Assembly (NCBI RefSeq): GCF_000234665.1
Contig: NC_018320.1
Coordinates: 1 to 64,000, forward strand
From: Leishmania mexicana MHOM/GT/2001/U1103
Taxonomy: Eukaryota; Euglenozoa; Kinetoplastea; Trypanosomatida; Trypanosomatidae
Length of the DNA: 64,000 nucleotides
Direction of reading: 5' to 3'
Positions 49,801 through 58,800 of this stretch are shown in pieces. The first letter of the stretch is position 1. Each line of letters begins with the position of its first letter. The notes under the pieces were generated by a model. That model saw only the letters and a program-made list of their open reading frames with translations, had not been told where the DNA came from and made no database searches. A program made the translations under genes and the position numbers.

Positions 49801-52800
49801 GAGTGCGGGCTTGAGTAGGCGCGAGCACCGCCGCCGCCCGCCGCACCGGCAGCTGTGGTACCGCTCTGCGCACGCCACTTCTCTGGATTTGAGTAACAGA
49901 AGACAGCCAACTCGCTCGCCTCCAGCCGACCGGTGACGTCAAGATGCAGGGACAGCGGCTCCTTCAGATCCGGCTGCGCAGCCGCTACCTCCGCCCCAAT
50001 GCTGGCGGTGGGAGAGTCGCTCCTGATTCCTCGAGCGACAGAGTCGGCACCTCCGCTGGCTTTCTGAAAAAGGCGCGGCGGCGGCGACGGCGTCTGGCCA
50101 CCACGGCGTGCGTGCATGTGCACCTGCAACGGCAACGCCGTCTGCTCCTGCGACAGCTCACGCACAATGCTAAGTATACGCGACGACATGCGCGCTTTGG
50201 GCTCCGACACGTCCACAACAACGCCGATGTGCAACGTGTTGCTCTTTTTTTCAATGCACAGCGGCGCCTCGACGGAGACGACGGAGATGCTGTTCAGCGA
50301 GCGCTGGTGTTCCTTGGCGGCGTAGCTTGTAAGCACGCCTTGTCCACCGAGAATCGGCGTGTCGCGCAGCAGGTCCCGCAGCTTGACGGACTTGTTCAGT
50401 GGCGAGCCGTCCGAGAAGTAGAGATGGCTGTTCAAGGCAAGCAAGCGGCCGTGGAAAAGGAGCGAGGTTGTGTAGTCCTGATCCGTTGTGCCGGCGTGGA
50501 CGAACAGGGAGTCGTTACGCAAACGACGGTGCTGGGCGCCGACCAGGACCGGGACGATGTGCTTCACCACCTCGAAGTTGCAGATAAACGAGACGTCATT
50601 CATCTTCATCTTCAGCGCCAAGGACGGGATGAACCGGCGCCGGCTCAGGCACGATGCCGTGTGTATATGCCGGTTGGTCTTTCCACATGCAAACGTCCCT
50701 GGCATCTCCTCGAGGACGCTGCGGTACGCAGCATCGCCGAAGGGGAGCACCACCATAAAGTTGCTCACCGACGCGACCACCTTGTGCGAGCGTCGAGTCC
50801 GGAACAAATCGAGCAAGACATCACCCTCGCTCACAGCCGTCGGAAATATGCCGCGTCGCTGTGTCACATCGTGCACCACGCGCTCTGTCATGGTTCGCAG
50901 CTTGCGGTGTCGCTCCTTTTCCGCTCGCTGTATGAAGCGGTCGATGCGCCTCTTCTCCTCCTGCAGCCGCTGGAAGCGCTTGTGTTGACGCAGACTCGTG
51001 CTGGCGCTGAGGTCTGCCTCGTAGGTCGCTTCCTTCATGGCACGTATGTCCTCCTCCGTTTCGCGAACGCACTGCTTGATGAGTGAATCAAGTCCGAAGC
51101 GCACCAGCACCAGCGGCTCGAACACCGCAAGCTCCCACTTGGAAGTGGAGGTGGTGAGGGAGTCCAGCAGCGCCTTCTGCAGCTCTTCGCTGTATGAACT
51201 AAGGGAGGTGCTCTCCTGCAGCGCGGCCCTGGCGCGGTTGTCGTCCACCTTGCCGCTGGACACAGTGAAGGAAAAAGCGATGGAACCCCACAAGAAGCCG
51301 CTGAGTGGGTGTGCGGCCTTCATGGTATTGGCTACGTCGGTGGCGCGTCCGCTCGAAGACGCGCGTGTGGTGGCGTGCGCGGCGCTGGAGCCGTGCGTTT
51401 CTCGGCTCGCCACCCGGCTATGCTGTGACAAGCTATTGTACGTCGCGAGCATCTGGTCATGATCGTCGCGGTCGACGAGCGCCGCCTGCGCATTCGCGAC
51501 GTTCACCACCCAGTGTAGCACGTGCCGCGTGTCGCCCTCCGTCGTGTCGGCCGTCGCGTTCAAGCTGCGGATTGTGAAGCGCAGAGTGGTCATGGAAGTC
51601 AGGTAAGAGAGACGCACCCCTTGCAACAGGAAAAGAAAGCTCCGCCGGCGCTTGCATATCGGAGGCCGAGGCGCGGCCGCCGCCGCCGTATCTGCACCAC
51701 TCAAGTCCTCATCGGCGCTAATGGGTAACTGGACGCCATGATGTAGCCGATCCCGACGGCCGTCCCTCCCCGCCGTCGCACCCTCCAACGAAGGGTTGCC
51801 GTCTGTCGGCGACACAGAGCCGAGGCCTGTGCTGAGACCGCTGCGGCCGCTCCAGCCTCCGCCCGGCACTTGATCTGTGGGGGGCGAGCTCCATGTGGCA
51901 CTAGACGGGTCACGCCGCAGCGTTGCATCTGTGGCGTCCACAGGGGAGCGAGCTTCCGTCCCTAGTCTCTCCTCGTCGTCGGTGTGCACCTTCGGTGACG
52001 CAATGACAGCAGCTACGTCGTGGATCAGCTTCTCGTACGTGAGGAGGCTGTGGTTGATGAACAGCGGCGTAATGGTGATGGCAATGGTGCCCACGGTGAC
52101 GCTGCAGAGCATCTTGATGGTGTCGTGCGCGTAGAGGATGTAGACGTGGGGCAGCACGACGCTGTAGTTTTCTAGGGGCGTGTTGTGGGACGTGATGGTG
52201 AAAGGGTGAAGGTGCAGCTTCAAATCGGCGCGGCCGTTCGACGACGTCTTCGTGAAGCAGGAAATCTGCGGCAGCAGGAACTTCTGCACGATGCCTTGAG
52301 GCAGTCCCACGAAGCCTGTAATCCTCGTCGCCTGCACCTGGAAGGTAACCGCTCTACTCTGCTGCGGCTTGGCCGGCCCCCGCTCCGCTGCACTGCTGCC
52401 CATACTCCCCCTGCGCAGGATGATGGCACTTCCAAGCTTGTCCACAGTGGACCCAAGGCGCACTGTCCGGCTCGCCGCATGCAGCGCCTGCCGCCATGAG
52501 CTGATCAGCGCGTGCACCTGCGGGTGCAGCGTGTCCGCTGCGCGCACGCAGTGTGGTGACTGGAACACGGTACTGCACACCATCATGTGCAGGTTCACCT
52601 GATCGCCCTTGAGATTAACCTGCTGCGAAAACTGCGCGACAAGGGCAACGTCCATGACGGCGGCGGTAAAGACCTTGCTCGTCTTCATACTCTGGCTATC
52701 GGCCGGATCGTATAGCGGACTCTCCAAGTCGTGCGAGATGGACTCCATGAGGCAGTCAGCCACGTAGTGCACCTGCACCTCTTGCGCAAAGAAGGACACG

Positions 52801-55800
52801 GTGGAGCGCAGCTGAAGCTGCTCCGTCGTCTCAGGCGGGGCGGGATATCGACTGCGCTTCGCCCGCTCACGCGCCTTTTTCGCCTTGTAGCGCAGACGTT
52901 CCTTCAATGTCTCTGATATGGATTCCGTCAGCGCTTCCGTCTGGACACAGTCGCGCGACGCCACGCCCTCAGCGCGTGACTCGGCACACCCCCTCAGGTC
53001 CTTCCCCGCCAATTGAATGTAGTTCGTGTCTGACTGCTGCGCGCGCAGATCGAGTTGGTGGACAGTGAACGTGCCGGCGTAGATGAACGCCAGTGGGCGG
53101 CTCGCCGGCTCCGCGGCGCCGATATGACCCGAAGTGTGGATGATAGCGTTCATGTCGGTGGAGGACTGCGCAAACGCCATCGTGCCGGCGGTAGTGACTA
53201 CGCTCGGCTGAAAAGATGGCGCACGGGAGTTGATCGACTTGGATGGGTCAGCCGCGGTAGCCAGGATGCCTAGGCGGCGCCTCGGTGACCGCGGGTGCAA
53301 AATGTGCAGCAGCGAGGGAAAGACGCTCGCGCTCACCTCATCGATCTCGCCAAAGCCCTGGACGTGCACGTTGCGGTCCCGCAGGAGGCTCGGCGTCACG
53401 ACAACGAAGCTGCAGAAGGGCCTGTGAATGTCAAGGCGGCTCATCCTCGTTTGGTTCACGATGACGCGCTGCCCCGACCGCACCGTGTCAACGAGCGTCA
53501 CCGCCAGATGGCCCACGAAGCCTTTGCCCTGTACCACTCGTCCCTTTCGCGTGTGAGGAGCTTCGCGCATTGTGAAACCCGCGGCACGGCTGAGCAAGCC
53601 GGAGGCGCCGGGCGCAGCCGACACCGCGGTCGCTCGGGCCACGGTGGATGGGTCCAGGTTCAGGGCGCTCGTCGACAGCGACACGGGGAAGAAAAAGCGC
53701 TCGTTGAGCCTCGTGCGCCGCCGAACATCGGCTGTCACATCCTGCACAAGGTACATCAGTCCATGCACGTAGTCGGCAAAGTCGCGCGTCACGTACGCAG
53801 CCACGTCAGAGACCGTGATGTTCGACGCGCCGCCGTCCGCGCCGCGCCACAGGTCCCTCTTGACCTTGCCGGCGACTTGAGTGAGGAAAACGACCGCAAT
53901 GGTGTCCCTGTCAGCATTGTACCAGAAACCAGGCACCTTCACGGCGAGGTTGCCTTCTCGCCCCATCGGCTCCCACTCGATCTGCGTAATGGCAGCAACC
54001 GTGTCCACCTTCACAGACACCGACATCCGCTGCGATGCCTTGGCCTCCGTGTCCTCCCCGGTGGGTGGCCGGTTCTGCGCCATAAGTACGCGCAGGTTGC
54101 ACACCACCATCGTGGACGTGTAAACACCGTCCGTCGTACTCGGTTCGCTTGGCAAATTTTCCACCGGCACGGGCAGACGCGTGAGCAGCTTCACCTCGAC
54201 CGTGGGCACCGCGACACTCACAATGTTGCTCTCCCACAGCCAGCGCTGCTGCTGCGTTCGAGCCTTGCTCTTCTTAGCGTGTGGTCGCAGCAGCAGCGGC
54301 TGCGCAGTCCTGCTTGGGGCGGCCCCCGGACACTCCAACGTGGACAGGTCGCGCGACATGTCCGTGCGACGGCCGCGCAGAGAGTAGTGGGCTCGTAGCA
54401 CGAGTTGCGTAGCAGTGCTAGCCAGAACTGCCGCCTCCGGCGTCACCAGTAGGGTGAGTGGATCGAGGAATGCGATGTGCAGATGGCGCGACGTGGAGTT
54501 GTTCTGCGAGCGCTCGCGGTTGTCCGCAATGCAGCGGGCCCACGCGAAGAGGTCCTCCTTGCGCTCCAGCATCTGCCGCTTCGAGTAGGAGAAGAAGGGC
54601 GGTGCGCGGCTCTCACGGTTGGCGTTGAGGTAAAACCCCACGATGGGCAACCGTGCGTGAAATCGAGTGCGATCCCGCACCCTATGAGTGTTGCTCGGCC
54701 GCTGCGGTGGCCAGTAGTCGACGGCGCAGGTGCCGTAGTCGTCGCTCTCCGCCTTGTCGAATGTGCGGTAGAACAAATGTGGGGCGGTCATAGGCGACGA
54801 CGCCGCCGGGCTGCTGGCAGCCCCGCCGCCGCTGGGGCTTGTGCGGGCGTCACATCTTCCGCGGGCCCCACGGTCGTTGTTTCCCGGCTGTGCGCTCGCC
54901 TCAGTGGAGTTGCCAGTGCCGATGCCGCCGTCACCGCTGTTCGTCCTGTGCGCGGAGCGCTTCTCTTCAGCGGCACTCCCCATGTCCCCGTCGACGGCGA
55001 AGGCTCTGTTGATGGCACGCTGCTGAGACAGAGAGCCAGACGAAGACGCGTCAAAGAACGAGTCGATGTCGGGGCTGCTCACGCTCGAGGAGAACATCGG
55101 CGAGGACACCGACACGCACGTGGCGAAGCGGTTGCTCATCTGGTTATCCTTGTCGACCGCATGGAAGGTGGTGGAGAGGGACGGGAACGTATTCTGCAGA
55201 GGCGACGCATCATCTGCCTCACCGGCCAAGTGCGTGTGGACCATGGTGCTCTGCGAGTTCGGAGATGACTCCGGTGACAGCTCATCGGTGCCGCTGGCGA
55301 GGTCGCGCGTGAGGGGCGACATGGCCGCCGCATCACCCTCATCACCACGAGCCAATGCTACGGGCACCTTGAGCAGCATCCGATCGCGAGCCGTTGGTGG
55401 TGCTGACGACGCCACGCTCACCTGCTGCACCAGCGAGTTAAGGCCATTCGCGGTGGACGGTGGACCCGTGGTGTTTGGCAACGGTGGAGACGGCGGTGTA
55501 GCTGTCTCTGCCACGGGCGCAGAACAGTTTTGTCCTCGACTTGTCAGAGGCAGTTCTTCCCAGCCCCTTGGAGTTTTTGGGGCCATCGCGGTCGACTCCG
55601 GGCCGGATGCCCGCGCTGGTGTCGCCGGGCACTGCGTCGAAGTCTTGTTGAAGGGAAAGCTGATGAGGTGTTCGTAGTCGTTCTCCTCCACGAACTGCTG
55701 TTGCCGCCGTCGATGGTTCGCCAGGCTATTATCGAAGGGATACGCCACGTACTGCCGCATGCACACCGATGTGCGCAGCGACAGCACTTCGAGATACGTG

Positions 55801-58800
55801 CCGGCGGAAGCATAACCTTGCAGCGAAGGAAGGTAAGTCTGTGCCACCTCGCTAGCGCGGTTCAACAGCAGCTGCACCCCTACGTCCTTCATCGCTATGC
55901 TCATCCGCCTGTTGGAGTTGCCGTCGTTCACCGTCGATTGCGCCACGGTCACGCCAAGCGGCAACTCCACAGACGCGTAGCCGTCCTCGCCAATGCGCAC
56001 CACCCCTGTCACTGTCCCCACATCCACCAAGAGGAAGAACAGTCCGTAGTCGCGCGAGTCGTCGTCTGCCTTGTTGCACTCCTCCCTGAACTTGGCGAAC
56101 TCCAGGGCCACGTCGTACGCCACCTGCGACGCAAACGGGCGCCACCGCTGGTCGCTGTGGTTGTCAGAGCCCGACGAGGAGGCGGGGCTCAAACCGCTGA
56201 AGAGGCGGCGACGGCGTTTGAAACCGCGCCAGTGCTTCCCAGGCGACGAATGCCCGCTGTCCGACTCGTAGGAATGCAGAATGGGCAGGCTGCAGTCTCC
56301 TTCACCGATGCTGATGTCGGCGTTGGCTGTCGCGCCGCCGGAGCCTGCACCCCTCAGTGCCGACGCTGTGAGTAAAGAAATCGGCTCGTCATGCGCCTGG
56401 CCACTGAAATCCACCACGACAGCGCTGCCGGCGTCAGCCCAGTCGCGTGCACCACCGTCCCCGCCGCCTTCACTGCCCGCTGGGAAGGAGTGGCAGGCGG
56501 GAAGTCTTCCGGGGCGCTGTGCCGAACGCCACTCCCGCATCTCCACGGCACCGCTTCCGTAGTCGTCCCCGTGCTTGCCCTCGTAGTCGCCCATTGGGCC
56601 ACCGAAAAGGCTCCCGGCACTCATAGCTACTTCCTCTCCCACCGCAGCGGATCGGCAGGTGCTTGGCACACTGCTCTGCCCAGTGTGTCGGCGTCGCATG
56701 CCCTTCTTGAACACGTCCGTGGTGTTGCGCAGCGGGCTGCACCGGATCACTTTTTCGGCCGACAGCTCCGCTGTCGTCAGCGCCTCGGCAACCTCGGCCT
56801 CCATCATCGCGTCCTCTATCGCGAAGTGCCGCGCCACCGTCTGCGCTACCTCCACCAGCATCACAAGCTGCTCGGCCGCCACCTCGAGCGACACGCCGCC
56901 CACGTGGATCTCCATCGCCTCGTGCACCTTCGGCTTCAGTGGCATGCGCCCAAAGTGCTTCGTAAGCCCCACCGTGATGGCGCCAACGACGATGTTCGAC
57001 TTGGAGTTTCGCGGGAAGTTGCCACGGCGGTCGGGGAAGCGCACCGTCAGCGGGGTGAGCGAGACGCCGGTGTCCGTCACGGAAAACTGCTTCACATACG
57101 TGAAGGTGACCAGCCCGGTGGAGAGGTTGACCTGCGGTGCGAAAGGCATCGAGCCCGTCGTGGCCATGGCGCTGACATCGACGAGCCGCACCGTCACGCA
57201 CACCTCTACGTCGTTGCCAGCCGGCTGGCTCTGCTCCAGGAACTCCTTGAACGCTTTCCGTTTGTTCTTCCCCGTCGTAGCGTGCGACTGCAGCTTCGCC
57301 AGAAGCCAGAAGAGCTCATCCGGCGCGATTGTGTACGTGTTGTCGAGGAAGGTGTTCTCGAAGCAGCTCAAGAGGGCCCTGATGTGGGTGCCCATGAGGG
57401 TGCCACGCAGGTTCATAAGCTCGAGGTCGAGGTTGAAGAAGTTGTGGTAGCGCGTGCGCCCAGTGGCCGTGTCGAGGTTGTTGCGCGGCAGCGGGATCGA
57501 CTGGTTGGGCACCAGCATCGTGAAGAGTCCTTGCATGCGGAACGACTCCGCGTACGCCCATGGAGTTTCGCTGCTCACCTGATCGTAGAGAGGGTGGCTG
57601 GCTGGCAAGCTCAGGTACGCCCTCACCTCACGCGCCGAGGCCTCCATCGGCCGCGCCGCCTCGTTCTCGAAACTCAGCTGGTACTGGTCGCTCGGGAGCA
57701 CGACGTTGAAGCACCCGGACTGCATTGTTAGAATCGCCATGATGTTGTGGGTGAAGTCGTTCGGGTCGTCCGCGTAGACCACGTTGCGCGTGTTCACGTT
57801 GAGGTAGACGGTTGCCAGGGACTCTAGAAAGACCTCGAACCGCTTCACGTTGGGAATACAGTCCCGCACGACACGGTTTACAGTGTTGTACATCTCCGTT
57901 GTCAGAGGCACGCCGTGGTACATGCACGCCGAGAACTGCCAGTCGTTGATTAGGTCGAGAAAGTAGTCGACGTACACCGTATACCAGTACAGCTTCGCCC
58001 CCGACAGCTTCGCCAGGATGTTCCACAGCTTGCGCCCGTTCCAGAGTCGGTCATCCTGGCGGTCGATGAAGAACTGCAGCGACTCGGCGTTGCACAACAC
58101 GGTCTCCCGCCCCAGCACGCAGTTCGTCCAGATGGTGACGTTCTTGGCGATGAAGAGGCCTTGAAAGACCTGCTTCTCCTCCTTCGGAAGGAGAAAGAAG
58201 GCTGGTTGGATGTACTGCGCACCCTCGCCTACCGTCGCCACTATCATGCCCTTGCGCTTCGAGTCACGAATGCCGAACGGTGGCGATGGCACGACGCTGC
58301 GCCGTTTAAACGGGATTTCGACCGTCGTCGCGCGCAGGAACATGACGAGCAGCTCGAACCCGGCGTTCGGCCGCGGCTTGCCTATCTCAAACTGCAGGTC
58401 TTGCAAGGGAAGGTAGTTGGGTGGTAGAAAGTACTGCCACAGCTTTGTGCGGCAGTACTCCAGCCAGGGGCCGTAGCGCACCACCGGGGCGTCGATCAGC
58501 ACCTCGGCCCCGGTGGTCGGCAGCGCGCCACGGCTCACTGCCTCCCCGGCGTACACGTTCGGGGCATCCTTGTAGAAGACGAGGTGCACGGTGCCCTTGT
58601 TCTTGCCATCCATGAAGATGCCGTAGTCGTCAATCAGCTCGGACGAGGCGGTTGTCTCAAGGGGCATGTGGTCGTACGGCACAGCGACACCTGATACCAG
58701 CAGACGCGCCCGCTCCAGCAGCGTCGCATTCCGCATCACCTGCGTCTTGCTCAGCTTTCTATCCATCTGCGCCATCCGTATGTCCACCTCACGCAGCGTC